The translations under genes and the position numbers were made by a program. Source: an uncultured Pelagibacteraceae bacterium (GTDB lineage Bacteria; Pseudomonadota; Alphaproteobacteria; Pelagibacterales; Pelagibacteraceae). Taken from it: DNA of 36,043 bases. The first letter of the stretch is position 1, and the number at the start of each line of letters is the position of its first letter. The DNA is taken from the NCBI GenBank assembly GCA_902566805.1, contig CACFKJ010000007.1:1-36043 (forward strand), in the 5' to 3' direction. The notes beneath the pieces are model-generated. The model was not told the DNA's origin. It was given only the letters and a program-made list of their open reading frames with translations, and searched no databases. Below, one piece after another: positions 1-8,361 of this stretch.

Positions 1-1694
1 AAACCAATTTTTTTATTTTTAATCAATTTTTTTGGCAATTTATCTTCAAGAATTTTTTTTAAAATAATCTTTTGATTACCTTTGTAAATTTTTTGGTTTA
101 TGTTCAATTTTAAAGCAAATTCAACTATTCTATAATCTAATAAAGGAACTCTTACTTCTAGTGAGGAATGCATACTTGCTCTATCAACTTTAGTTAAAAT
201 ATCGTTAGGCAAGTATTCACCGATATCTTGGGCCATGTATCTTTCGTAAGGACTGTCAATATAATCAAAGTCGTTATTATCTTTTAAATTCTTGTCAATA
301 AATTTACTATAAAGAAGTTCATCCAAATTTCTCCATTGGCACAAATAATCATCATAATTTTTTTTTGAATTTTCAAATTCTAAAAAATTTTTACTTTTTT
401 CTTGTAGATTTTTTTTATTCAAAATTTTTTCTAAAATTGAAAGAGTTTTATTATTTGTTCTTAAAAAAAATTTAGCGAGTAATTTTTTTATTACATTTTT
501 AGAATTAGTTTTTCCAATTTGATTTTTTTCTGCATCCATATATCTAGTATAACCGCCAAATAATTCATCACCTCCATCTCCAGATAAAATAACACCTGCA
601 TTCTTTTTAGAATAATTAGATATTATTGTAGTTGGAATCTGAGAAGAATCTGCAAATGGTTCATCATAAATTTCTGGCAATTTTTCAAACACCTCCAATA
701 GTTCATTTTTACCAATTATTATTTCATGATGGTTGCTTCCAATATTTTTTGCAATTTCTTTTGCTTCTTTTGATTCATCATAATCTTTTTCTATAAAACC
801 AACAGAATAAGTATTTATTTTTTTTTCTGATACTTCGCTCATTATTTTTGATACTAAACTTGAATCGATTCCGCCGGATAAAAAAGATCCTACATTTACA
901 TCGCTAACCAATCTTATATTTATCGAGTCAGTAATTAATTTTTCCAACTCTTTTTTATTTTCCTCAAGGCTATCTTTAGATTTTTTATCTTTAAAAATAT
1001 TATTGTAACTCCAATAAAAATATTTTCTAATTTTTAAATTTTTATCAATTTCTAGCACTTCGCCAGGTTTTACCTGGTTTAGATCATTAAAAATTGATGT
1101 ATAATTTTTATTAAAACCAAATTTTAAAAAAGAATTTAAAGCTTTTAAATTAATAGATGATTTAAAATTAAAAAATTGTCTTACCGATTTTATTTCTGAT
1201 CCAAAAGCAATAGAATTATTATTGTTATAATAAAATAGTGGTTTTATTCCTATTCTATCTCTTACTAAATGCAAAACTTGTCTATCAATATTATACAAGG
1301 CAAATGCAAACATACCATTAATTTTTTTTAGTGTTTTTTCTAAACCAAATTTAGATATATGCTCTAGCAATATCTCAGTGTCTGATGAAGATTTTAAAAT
1401 TATTCCCGAATTAATTAACTCGTTTTTGATATTTTTTGTATCATAAATTTCACCATTATAAATTATAATAAATTTTTTACATGATGAAATCATTGGCTGA
1501 TTTCCATTAGAAGATAGGTCTCTTATGGATAACCTTGTATGGCCTAGACCAACATGATTTGTTTCATCGATCCATGTTCCTGTTGCATTTGGACCCCTAT
1601 GATTAAGAATATTGGTCATTGAAATCAAATTCTTAAATAAAAAAGACTTTTCGTAACTATTATTTCGTATATAAAAGCCTGTTAGTCCACACAT
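1..1694 (-). CDS. asnB: Asparagine synthetase, glutamine-hydrolysing (3' end beyond left edge)
   Basis: Class II glutamine amidotransferase that would convert aspartate, ATP and glutamine to asparagine. About 564 codons are visible, with no stop before the edge. The product begins MCGLTGFY, so Cys2 is the N-terminal nucleophile exposed when Met1 is removed. The glutaminase domain shows NHRGP and YNGEIY. The synthetase domain shows the PP-loop SGGIDSS and later GDGGDELFGGY. The last visible residues, LPKKLIKNKKIG, match the basic segment near the family C-terminus, so only roughly 50-70 residues should be missing. It is divergent from the exporter genes. AsnB homologues are common in surface-glycan loci, where some amidate sugar acids, so the in vivo substrate is not certain. 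Confidence 0.93.
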   Translation of the reverse strand, partial: MCGLTGFYIRNNSYEKSFLFKNLISMTNILNHRGPNATGTWIDETNHVGLGHTRLSIRDLSSNGNQPMISSCKKFIIIYNGEIYDTKNIKNELINSGIILKSSSDTEILLEHISKFGLEKTLKKINGMFAFALYNIDRQVLHLVRDRIGIKPLFYYNNNNSIAFGSEIKSVRQFFNFKSSINLKALNSFLKFGFNKNYTSIFNDLNQVKPGEVLEIDKNLKIRKYFYWSYNNIFKDKKSKDSLEENKKELEKLITDSINIRLVSDVNVGSFLSGGIDSSLVSKIMSEVSEKKINTYSVGFIEKDYDESKEAKEIAKNIGSNHHEIIIGKNELLEVFEKLPEIYDEPFADSSQIPTTIISNYSKKNAGVILSGDGGDELFGGYTRYMDAEKNQIGKTNSKNVIKKLLAKFFLRTNNKTLSILEKILNKKNLQEKSKNFLEFENSKKNYDDYLCQWRNLDELLYSKFIDKNLKDNNDFDYIDSPYERYMAQDIGEYLPNDILTKVDRASMHSSLEVRVPLLDYRIVEFALKLNINQKIYKGNQKIILKKILEDKLPKKLIKNKKIG

Positions 1695-1744
1695 GAAAAT
1701 TTTTGTTTATTATATTAAATTTTATAAATTAGATAATTAATACA
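1695..1744. promoter_or_regulatory. Divergent intergenic region between asnB and wzm
   Basis: Fifty bases of almost pure A+T separate two divergent start codons, so promoters in both directions should lie in or near it. A TATAAA at 1723-1728 resembles a -10 box for the plus strand, but no well-spaced -35 partner is visible. In such A+T-rich DNA this match is weak evidence. Confidence 0.3.
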
Positions 1745-2530
1745 ATGATCAATGAATTAATACTTTTTATTCAATCACTCAAAAACCGCAATTTGTGGTA
1801 TGAATTAGCTCAAACAAAAATGAGAGCAAGATTTAATCGGACAGTTCTTGGTCCATTTTGGGAAATATTTGGTTCATTATTTCTATTGCTTCTTTTAGCA
1901 TTTTTATGGTCAAAATTATGGAATAAAAATTTTTTAGATTTTTTTACTTATTTATACGTAGGATTTAGTTTATGGAGAATAATTCTTTCGTCTGTAACTG
2001 ACGCAAATGGTTTATTTAGTATTACATATAATAGTCTTATAAAAAATATTTATATTCATCCTTTTGTTTTATGTATTGCATCAACTTATAAAAATTTAGT
2101 AACGTTACTTTTAAATTTACCACTAATTATAATAATCTTAATCATTAATGATCAAATTCACTTAATGTCTTTATTATATTTAATTTTATTTTTAATATTT
2201 TACTTTGTATCAGCAATTTGCGTAACATTTTTATTTAGTATTTTATGCTTAAAATTTAGAGACCTTGAACATACAATAAATGTCTTTTTTGGAATACTTT
2301 TCTTTTTTACTCCGATTATTTGGGAGGTAGATCAATTAGGTAGCAAATTGTTATTAATTCAACCAAATATTTTATACCATTATATTGAATTTTTTAGAGG
2401 AGGTCTAATAAATGGATCTGTGAACAGCTTGTCAATAATTTTAGTAATCATAACAACAGTTTTATTATTAATTTTATCACTATATCTATCGAAAAAATTT
2501 AAAAATAAATTAACATATTGGGTGGATTAA
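1745..2530 (+). CDS. wzm: Polysaccharide ABC exporter permease, Wzm/KpsM type
   Basis: Inner-membrane half of an ABC-2 exporter that moves undecaprenyl-linked or lipid-linked polysaccharide to the periplasm. The 261 residues match the usual family length. An amphipathic N-terminus with the typical TKMRARFNRTVLGPFWEI segment (about residues 24-41) is followed by about six hydrophobic segments. The stop TAA overlaps the start of the ATPase gene by one base (TAATG), so the two are translationally coupled. Wzm is favoured over KpsM because a WecA-like transferase and a ligase-like gene lie in the same window. Confidence 0.9.
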   Translation: MINELILFIQSLKNRNLWYELAQTKMRARFNRTVLGPFWEIFGSLFLLLLLAFLWSKLWNKNFLDFFTYLYVGFSLWRIILSSVTDANGLFSITYNSLIKNIYIHPFVLCIASTYKNLVTLLLNLPLIIIILIINDQIHLMSLLYLILFLIFYFVSAICVTFLFSILCLKFRDLEHTINVFFGILFFFTPIIWEVDQLGSKLLLIQPNILYHYIEFFRGGLINGSVNSLSIILVIITTVLLLILSLYLSKKFKNKLTYWVD

Positions 2531-3279
2531 TGGAAATTATAGTTAAAAATTTATCTTTAGCCTATAATGTTAAAAATTTAGATAGTAGTTTTTTAAGAAA
2601 AAGTTTAATAAAACAATTTTTTTCTAAATCAAAAAAAAAACTAGATCAAATTTGGGCCTTAAATAATTTGAATTTTAAATTGTCAAAAGGAGATCGCTTA
2701 GGTGTTATTGGATCTAATGGTTCAGGAAAAAGTACTCTAATTAAATGTTTGTCAAATATTTATAAACCCTCAGAGGGTTCTGAAGTCATTGTATCTGGAA
2801 AATTTTTACCTATAATTGAGCCGTGGTCATTATCTGAGCCAGCAGACTCTGTTGAAAATAATATAGTATTAATTGGACTTATTCTTGGTTTTGATAAAAA
2901 ATATATCCTGAATAATATTGATAACATTTTAAAATTTAGTGAGTTAGAGAATAAAAAAGATTATCAATTCTCTTCATTATCAACAGGAATGAAACTTAGA
3001 TTAATTTTTGCTATTGTTTTCTTATTAGAAACAGAAATATTTTTAATTGATGAATTTTTGACAACAGGTGATGAAAAATTTAGAAATAAAAGTTTTAAAC
3101 ATTTGATTGAAAAAACTCAAAATTCAATAACTGTAATATGTTCGCATGAAAGAAAGACAATAAAAGAATTTTGTAATAAAGTTTTAGTATTAGATAATGG
3201 AAAACAAGCTTACTTTGGAGATATAGATGAAGGATTTAGGAAATACGACGAAATTTTAATGAAAAAGGTGAACAGTTAA
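2530..3279 (+). CDS. wzt: Polysaccharide ABC exporter ATPase, Wzt/KpsT type
   Basis: Nucleotide-binding subunit that powers the permease encoded just upstream. In the 249-residue product, Walker A is GSNGSGKST (residues 61-69), the signature is LSTGM (150-154), and Walker B is FLIDE with D174-E175, followed by the FLTTGDEKF segment seen in Wzt/KpsT. The ATG at 2530 is preferred over an in-frame TTG at 2518, because it overlaps the permease stop by one base and the ABC domain starts right after it. The protein ends soon after the ABC domain, so it lacks the C-terminal carbohydrate-binding domain found in some Wzt proteins that recognise a capped chain end. Confidence 0.92.
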   Translation: MEIIVKNLSLAYNVKNLDSSFLRKSLIKQFFSKSKKKLDQIWALNNLNFKLSKGDRLGVIGSNGSGKSTLIKCLSNIYKPSEGSEVIVSGKFLPIIEPWSLSEPADSVENNIVLIGLILGFDKKYILNNIDNILKFSELENKKDYQFSSLSTGMKLRLIFAIVFLLETEIFLIDEFLTTGDEKFRNKSFKHLIEKTQNSITVICSHERKTIKEFCNKVLVLDNGKQAYFGDIDEGFRKYDEILMKKVNS

Positions 3280-4265
3280 TGAAAGTCATTGTTACCGGAG
3301 GCGCAGGATTTATTGGAAGTCATTTAGTTGATAGACTTTTGAAAGATAAAAAAATAAAGAGCATTGTTATTTTAGATATTTTAAAAGCAGGAAAAAGAAA
3401 TATTAATCATCTAAGCAAAAATAAAAAAGTTTATGTATATAAAAAAGACGTAGCTAAAATAAATAAAAATGATAAATGTTTTAAAAACGCAGATTGTGTT
3501 TTTCATTTAGCTGCTATTGCAGATATAGTGCCATCTATAACTGATCCATCTGATTATTATAGTACAAATGTAACAGGGACTATAAATATACTTGAAGCCA
3601 TGAGGCATAATAATGTTAAAAATATCGTTTACGCTGCCTCATCCTCTTGTTATGGAATACCCAAAAATTATCCAACGACAGAAAATGAAAAAATTCAACT
3701 TAAATTTCCTTACGCTTTAACAAAATATATTGCCGAGGAAACAATTATACACTGGGCTGAAGTATATAAAATTAAATTTATTTCATTAAGATTATTTAAC
3801 GTATTCGGATTAAGATCTAGAACATCAGGTGCATATGGAGCTGTAATGGGAGTTTTTTTAAAACAAAAATTATCTAACAAACCTTTAACAATTGTTGGAA
3901 ATGGAAATCAAACAAGAGATTTTATTAATGTTAAAGATGTTGTTGAAGCTTTTTATAAGAGCATGAAATTAAAAAATAAAAATCACATTATTAACATTGG
4001 ATCATCTAGACCTATAAAAGTTAAAAAGTTGGCTAGAATGATAAGTAATAAATATACTTTTGTACCTAAACGACCCGGTGAACCGGATAAGAGTCATGCA
4101 AATATTAATAAAGCAAAAAAAATATTGGATTGGAGTCCAAAAGTTACTTTTGAAAATGGAGTAAAGGAATTATTAAAAAATATTCATTTTTGGAAAAATG
4201 CACCATTGTGGGATAAAAAAAGTATTACTAAAGCTACCAAAAAATGGTTTGAGCAATTAGGGTAA
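3279..4265 (+). CDS. NAD-dependent sugar-nucleotide epimerase/dehydratase
   Basis: Extended short-chain dehydrogenase family enzyme, probably a UDP-hexose 4-epimerase or relative (GalE/WbpP-like). The NAD-binding motif TGGAGFIGSH is at the N-terminus. Next come HLAAIADI, the catalytic serine region AASSSCYG and the catalytic pair in YALTK. The C-terminal GNGNQTRDFINVKDVV is the substrate-domain motif of UDP-sugar epimerases. Its ATG overlaps the wzt stop by one base. It is the last gene of this plus-strand run and ends three bases from the convergent minus-strand operon. The exact sugar cannot be read from the sequence. Confidence 0.88.
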   Translation: MKVIVTGGAGFIGSHLVDRLLKDKKIKSIVILDILKAGKRNINHLSKNKKVYVYKKDVAKINKNDKCFKNADCVFHLAAIADIVPSITDPSDYYSTNVTGTINILEAMRHNNVKNIVYAASSSCYGIPKNYPTTENEKIQLKFPYALTKYIAEETIIHWAEVYKIKFISLRLFNVFGLRSRTSGAYGAVMGVFLKQKLSNKPLTIVGNGNQTRDFINVKDVVEAFYKSMKLKNKNHIINIGSSRPIKVKKLARMISNKYTFVPKRPGEPDKSHANINKAKKILDWSPKVTFENGVKELLKNIHFWKNAPLWDKKSITKATKKWFEQLG

Positions 4266-4268
4266 ATT

Positions 4269-5330
4269 TTACTCAAAGTAAATAAACTCAAAATCTCCAG
4301 TATAACCAGAATTCATAAACATCCATTTCCAGGATTCGGTGTCGATCAACGTTTCGGCAGTTAAAGCCCAACATTGAAGATTAAAAAATTCTTTTTCATT
4401 TCTGAAAGATTCAACACATATGAACTTTTTCTTTCCAACTCTCTCAATTTCTTTAAGAGCTTGATTTAAGTTTTCTAGTTTAAGATTATGAAGAGTATTT
4501 ATTGATAATACTAGATCAAAATCATTATAATTAAATTTTAGTTTTTTATTTATATCGTAACAAATAATATTTTTTTTCACCTCCTTTTTGGCTTTCTTTT
4601 TTGCATACTTTGATATGTCTAAACCAACTATTTTAATTTTATTTAAAATCTTTCTTATTTCATATAAAAGAAATCCCTTACCGCATCCGATATCTAGTAT
4701 TTTAGAATAATTATTGAGATTATATTCTTTAATTAACTTTTTTGCTAAAGGTTCGTGATATCCTGGAAGGTATTTATATCCACCATAGCCGTATTTTCTG
4801 TTTCCATCCCAATAATCTTTTCCATATTTTTTAGATATTTTCATACAATGAATTTTTTTATATTTCATTCTTTCTAGATAATTTCTTTTAGTTTTTTTAT
4901 GGTTAATAGTTACAAAATTTTTTAATTTACCTATTTTGAACCTATTATTTTCTTTAAGCGAAAGTTTTTTTATTAAAAAAAGTTTTTCTATTCTGTTAAA
5001 ATCATTTTTATTTTGAGCAACTAAGTTTTCAACTACAAAATGCAATTCTTTTTTTTTTTTTAGTATTGATTTATATAAATTTAATCTAGCAGTATCTTGT
5101 TCTGGTAGTTGTAAAAAACTATAAAAAATAATTCCATCATAGTTATTAAGATTTTCAATTACTTCATTTAATATATAAATACTTTTTTTAAATGTATATT
5201 CAGTAGAGCTTAGCAACAAATTAAATCTTTTTATCCTACAATAATCTCTTAAAACTGTATTTTGTATATGCTGCGGAACCCTTTCATCAAAAAAAGGCCT
5301 GCTAAATATATACCCTTTTAAACTTTTCAT
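4269..5330 (-). CDS. LIC12192-type carbohydrate-cluster domain fused to a SAM methyltransferase
   Basis: Two-domain protein of 353 residues. Residues about 5-130 (GYIFSRPFFDERVPQ, SSTEYTF, GIIFYSFLQLPEQD) look like the 'sporadic carbohydrate cluster protein, LIC12192 family' domain, which has no known biochemical activity. I recognise it from memory. Residues about 165-353 form a class I SAM-dependent methyltransferase: a YWDGNRKYGYGGYKYLPG segment (173-190), then motif I ILDIGCGKGF (211-220), and DLVLSINTLHNL. It is the most promoter-distal gene of the operon, and its ATG overlaps the oxygenase stop (ATGA). A 13-base T tract at 5049-5061 falls in a run of lysine codons. The methyl acceptor is unknown. 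Confidence 0.8.
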   Translation of the reverse strand: MKSLKGYIFSRPFFDERVPQHIQNTVLRDYCRIKRFNLLLSSTEYTFKKSIYILNEVIENLNNYDGIIFYSFLQLPEQDTARLNLYKSILKKKKELHFVVENLVAQNKNDFNRIEKLFLIKKLSLKENNRFKIGKLKNFVTINHKKTKRNYLERMKYKKIHCMKISKKYGKDYWDGNRKYGYGGYKYLPGYHEPLAKKLIKEYNLNNYSKILDIGCGKGFLLYEIRKILNKIKIVGLDISKYAKKKAKKEVKKNIICYDINKKLKFNYNDFDLVLSINTLHNLKLENLNQALKEIERVGKKKFICVESFRNEKEFFNLQCWALTAETLIDTESWKWMFMNSGYTGDFEFIYFE

Positions 5331-6109
5331 TTTTTAAATGGATACTTAAAATTTAAACCAATATCGGTCATAGGCCTTGTTGTTATGGGCACAAAAAACT
5401 CACCAATTTTTTTATCACCATAAGGTGAAAAAAGGCTTTTAAATCTACAGTTCATTGACCAGCGAGTTTCATTTTCTTTGTTAACAATATTTCCATGAGG
5501 CAATGCTTGATTAAAAATTAAACATTGACCATAATTCACTTTTAACCATTTTATTTTTTTTTTAACTAAATTAAAAATTTGTTTACTATTTGTAATTTGT
5601 TGATTTTTAATATCATAATTAAATCTGTTCATATATTTATTTTCAAGAATATACATAGATTTAGTTTTATAACAGTCAACTAATGGTATCCACAGATTGA
5701 TTTCATATGGAGAGTCTCCTGACCAAACATCTGAATGTATAGGAAGTAAAGAGCTATCGTCATTGGGAAATTGAATACTAAGATTTATATTTTTTTGCAT
5801 CATTAATTCATTACCAGCTAAAGTATACAAAGAATTTCTTGCTGTATTAAAATAATGATATCTAATCTTTTTATCCTTATTAATTTTATTTATTATATCA
5901 AGTCTAAATTCATTTAATTGTTTAGAAGATACATAATTATGAATTTTATTTAAATTTATGTTTTTTTTATTTAATATGAGGTTTGAATATTTAATAATCA
6001 AATCTTTGATATAATTTAGAGATCTTCTTTGTTCAATTTTAGAAATAATATAGCCGTTTTGTGAAAACTTCTTTGAATATATAATTTCTTCTTTTGATAA
6101 AAATTCCAT
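5327..6109 (-). CDS. 2OG-Fe(II) oxygenase of the sporadic carbohydrate cluster
   Basis: Non-haem iron, 2-oxoglutarate-dependent dioxygenase fold, 260 residues. Iron ligands are visible as H125-x-D127 (IHSDVWSGDSPYEINLWIPL) and distal H205 (ALPHGN). R216 is well placed to bind 2-oxoglutarate. The C-terminal FSPYGDKKIGEFF and ITTRPMTDIGL resemble the 2OG-Fe(II) oxygenase family reported alongside LIC12192-type proteins (from memory). It could hydroxylate or oxidise the sugar made by the operon, but the substrate is inferred from context only. It overlaps the downstream fusion gene by four bases and lies 38 bases after the transketolase gene. Confidence 0.8.
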   Translation of the reverse strand: MEFLSKEEIIYSKKFSQNGYIISKIEQRRSLNYIKDLIIKYSNLILNKKNINLNKIHNYVSSKQLNEFRLDIINKINKDKKIRYHYFNTARNSLYTLAGNELMMQKNINLSIQFPNDDSSLLPIHSDVWSGDSPYEINLWIPLVDCYKTKSMYILENKYMNRFNYDIKNQQITNSKQIFNLVKKKIKWLKVNYGQCLIFNQALPHGNIVNKENETRWSMNCRFKSLFSPYGDKKIGEFFVPITTRPMTDIGLNFKYPFKK

Positions 6110-6147
6110 ACTTACATTATATTTTTTAAATTATTTTAAGATATAAC

Positions 6148-6639
6148 TTAAAATTTTTTCTTTAAAGTTTTGTCAGTTTTTAAACTTACAAATGTTGGTC
6201 CATTTATTCCATATGTTTTTTTTACAATTTTATTAGTTTCTTTACTATTTTTAGGAAAGAAAGACTTGATGTTTTTGAATAAAGACATTAGTTTTTTTGC
6301 ATTTAGCTCACTGTGAGATGGTCCAAGAGTTGGATAGTCTGCAAATCCTACTAAATTTACATTTGCTTTTTGTTGATCTATATCAAGTTTAATTTGCTCA
6401 AAAGGTCTTTCTATTAAAAATGGTGTAATAGTATAAACCCAAGGCTTTAAGCCTTCCAAAGCCATTCCTGAAGCAACTCCAATAAGACTTTGTTCACAAA
6501 TACCTAAATTGTAAAATTTATCAGGATTATCTCTTCTAAAATCATCAAATATTCCATAACCTATATCTCCAACTAAAAGTACAACTTTTTTATCTTTCTT
6601 TGCAATCTCATTAATTATTTTTCCAAACTCTCTTCTCAT
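6148..6639 (-). CDS. Transketolase pyrimidine-binding subunit lacking the C-terminal domain
   Basis: Second half of a split transketolase. The 163 residues cover only the domain that binds the TPP pyrimidine ring: VGDIGYG (23-29), LGICEQSL with E49 as the cofactor-activating glutamate, VASGMALEGLKPWV and LGPSHSE. Stand-alone transketolase C-subunits are usually around 300 residues and carry a further Transketolase_C domain. Here the protein ends about where that domain should begin, and the 38-base gap after the stop shows no remnant of it. The GICEQ glutamate is intact, so the active site may still work when paired with the gene upstream. Start overlaps the upstream stop (ATGA). Confidence 0.88.
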   Translation of the reverse strand: MRREFGKIINEIAKKDKKVVLLVGDIGYGIFDDFRRDNPDKFYNLGICEQSLIGVASGMALEGLKPWVYTITPFLIERPFEQIKLDIDQQKANVNLVGFADYPTLGPSHSELNAKKLMSLFKNIKSFFPKNSKETNKIVKKTYGINGPTFVSLKTDKTLKKKF

Positions 6640-7382
6640 TTTAACAATCGCTTTCTTCCAATTTCAATCTCATGACCTTGTAGTTTTCTGGCGTGCCAAA
6701 TTGGATCATTTTCAAATTCTTTTATACCCTTTCCTTTAATTGTATTAGCAATAATAACTGTAGGTTTATTCTTAGTTTTTTTGCTTAGAGCGGGAATTAA
6801 ATTTTTAAATGAATGACCATCTCTAATTGAAATACAATTACAATTAAAAGATTTTATTTTATTTGACAGGCTATCAAGTGGCAACGCATCTTTTAATTTA
6901 GAAAGAGCTTGAATTTTATTATAATCAATAATTATAATTAAATTATCCAATTTTTGTTTAGTAGCTATTAAAAGTGACTCCCAAGTAGTACCCTCTTGGC
7001 ATTCACCATCACTTATTAATACAAATATTTTGCCTTTTTTTTCCCTTTTTTTTCTTGCAAAAGCCATACCTGTTGCAATAGGCAATCCATGGCCCAAACT
7101 TCCAGTTGTACAGAATATACCGTTTTTTTCATCCTTTTCTAAATGGGTGGTAAGCTTTGTCTTAAATCCTTTAGCTCTTAATATTAAACACAATGGATAA
7201 GATGAATGAGATTTACTAATTATAAATTTATCGTTTTTTTTTAAAATTTTTTCATAAAGTGAAATTAATATTTCAATACAAGAAAAACTACCTCCTAGAT
7301 GTGCCTCACCTTTTTTAATAAATGCGTTAAAAGTGTCAATTCTCAATTTTTTTGCTTTTTCTTTAAGTTTAATCGAATTCAT
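6636..7382 (-). CDS. Transketolase TPP-diphosphate-binding subunit
   Basis: First half of a split transketolase, 248 residues, which with its neighbour should form one TPP-dependent active site for two-carbon ketol transfer. It shows HLGGSFSCIEIL (28-39), the GSLGHGLPIATGMA segment (94-107), and the TPP/Mg motif SDGECQEGTTWES (124-136) closing with IIDYN near residue 155. SDG and DYN replace the more usual GDG and NN. It lies inside the sugar operon, overlaps its partner by four bases and follows the epimerase gene after one base. This points to sugar-nucleotide or sugar-phosphate chemistry, not the housekeeping pentose-phosphate route. Confidence 0.9.
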   Translation of the reverse strand: MNSIKLKEKAKKLRIDTFNAFIKKGEAHLGGSFSCIEILISLYEKILKKNDKFIISKSHSSYPLCLILRAKGFKTKLTTHLEKDEKNGIFCTTGSLGHGLPIATGMAFARKKREKKGKIFVLISDGECQEGTTWESLLIATKQKLDNLIIIIDYNKIQALSKLKDALPLDSLSNKIKSFNCNCISIRDGHSFKNLIPALSKKTKNKPTVIIANTIKGKGIKEFENDPIWHARKLQGHEIEIGRKRLLK

Positions 7383-7383
7383 T

Positions 7384-8361
7384 TTAGACCATATTAATAT
7401 TTTGCATTTTTTTAATGTTAAAATAATTTATATCATCTAGACAATTATTTAATATTTTTTTTTCAAATGCGTTTTTTAAATCTTTTACAGCATCTTCAAT
7501 ATTATAATTTGCTTTAAACCCAAGTTCGTTCCATATTTTTTTTGATGAAACATGGTATGATCTATTATCATCAGTTGGTACATGTTTAATAATTACATCA
7601 TTTCCAATTACTGACTTAACACTAGATGCTAACTCATTAACAGTCTTATTTTCAAAACCTACATTGAAAATTTTACCATTAATTTTTTCAGCGTCTATTT
7701 CAATAAATAGTTCATATGCTCTAACCATATCTTTAATATGAATATTTGGTCTAAGTTGGTCACCACCAAAAACAGAAATTTCCCTTTTATGATATGCTAA
7801 ATTGCTTAAAATATTGACGACCAAATCTAACCTTTGTCTTGGAGAATATCCACAAACAGTAGCAGGTCTTATTACAGAGGCAATAAAGTCATCTGATTTA
7901 TATTTAAAAAGTATTTTTTCACATTTAGCTTTAAATTTTGAGTAGTCAGTTAGTGGCTCTAAAGACATATCCTCGCTTACGTTTTTTTCTTCTTTAATAC
8001 CATAAACAGAGGATGATGATGCATAAACAAATCTTTTTACCCCTGCATTTTTTGAATTAGCAACAAGTGGCTCAAATGAGTCCAAATTTATTTCTTTACC
8101 TAATTTTGGATTTAATTCAAAACTTGGGTCATTTGAAATACATGCAAGATGTATTACTTGATCTTGTCCTTCTAAACTCTTTTTCAATAAAACGTTATCT
8201 CTCATATCTCCTTTGATTATTTTTAGGTTATTATGTTGTTTTAAAGTTTCTCCATAAATAAAAAGATCAAAAACAGTCACGTTATAGTTCTTTGATAAAA
8301 GATAAGGTGTAAGAACTGAACCAACATATCCCGCTCCACCTGTTATGAAAATATTTTTCAT
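7384..8361 (-). CDS. NAD-dependent sugar epimerase/dehydratase
   Basis: Extended SDR, 325 residues. The N-terminal TGGAGYVGSVLTPYLL binds NAD(P), followed by GDMRD and HLACISND. The catalytic region is YASSSSVYG, then YSKFK as the Tyr-x-x-x-Lys pair. The C-terminal half shows RPATVCGYSPRQRLDLVVN and RPNIHIKDMV. Its opening segment is strikingly like that of the epimerase at 15762, and in both places a zinc-type C-methyltransferase lies nearby. The reaction could be 4-reduction, epimerisation or dehydration of an NDP-sugar. Overlaps the SDR gene upstream by four bases. Confidence 0.85.
   Translation of the reverse strand: MKNIFITGGAGYVGSVLTPYLLSKNYNVTVFDLFIYGETLKQHNNLKIIKGDMRDNVLLKKSLEGQDQVIHLACISNDPSFELNPKLGKEINLDSFEPLVANSKNAGVKRFVYASSSSVYGIKEEKNVSEDMSLEPLTDYSKFKAKCEKILFKYKSDDFIASVIRPATVCGYSPRQRLDLVVNILSNLAYHKREISVFGGDQLRPNIHIKDMVRAYELFIEIDAEKINGKIFNVGFENKTVNELASSVKSVIGNDVIIKHVPTDDNRSYHVSSKKIWNELGFKANYNIEDAVKDLKNAFEKKILNNCLDDINYFNIKKMQNINMV

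Noticed and set aside
4255-4275. Short palindrome GTAAATTTTAC between convergent stops, as a terminator
   Set aside because: Arms are only five bases, all A/T but one pair, and lie over the stop codons. Too weak for a terminator call.
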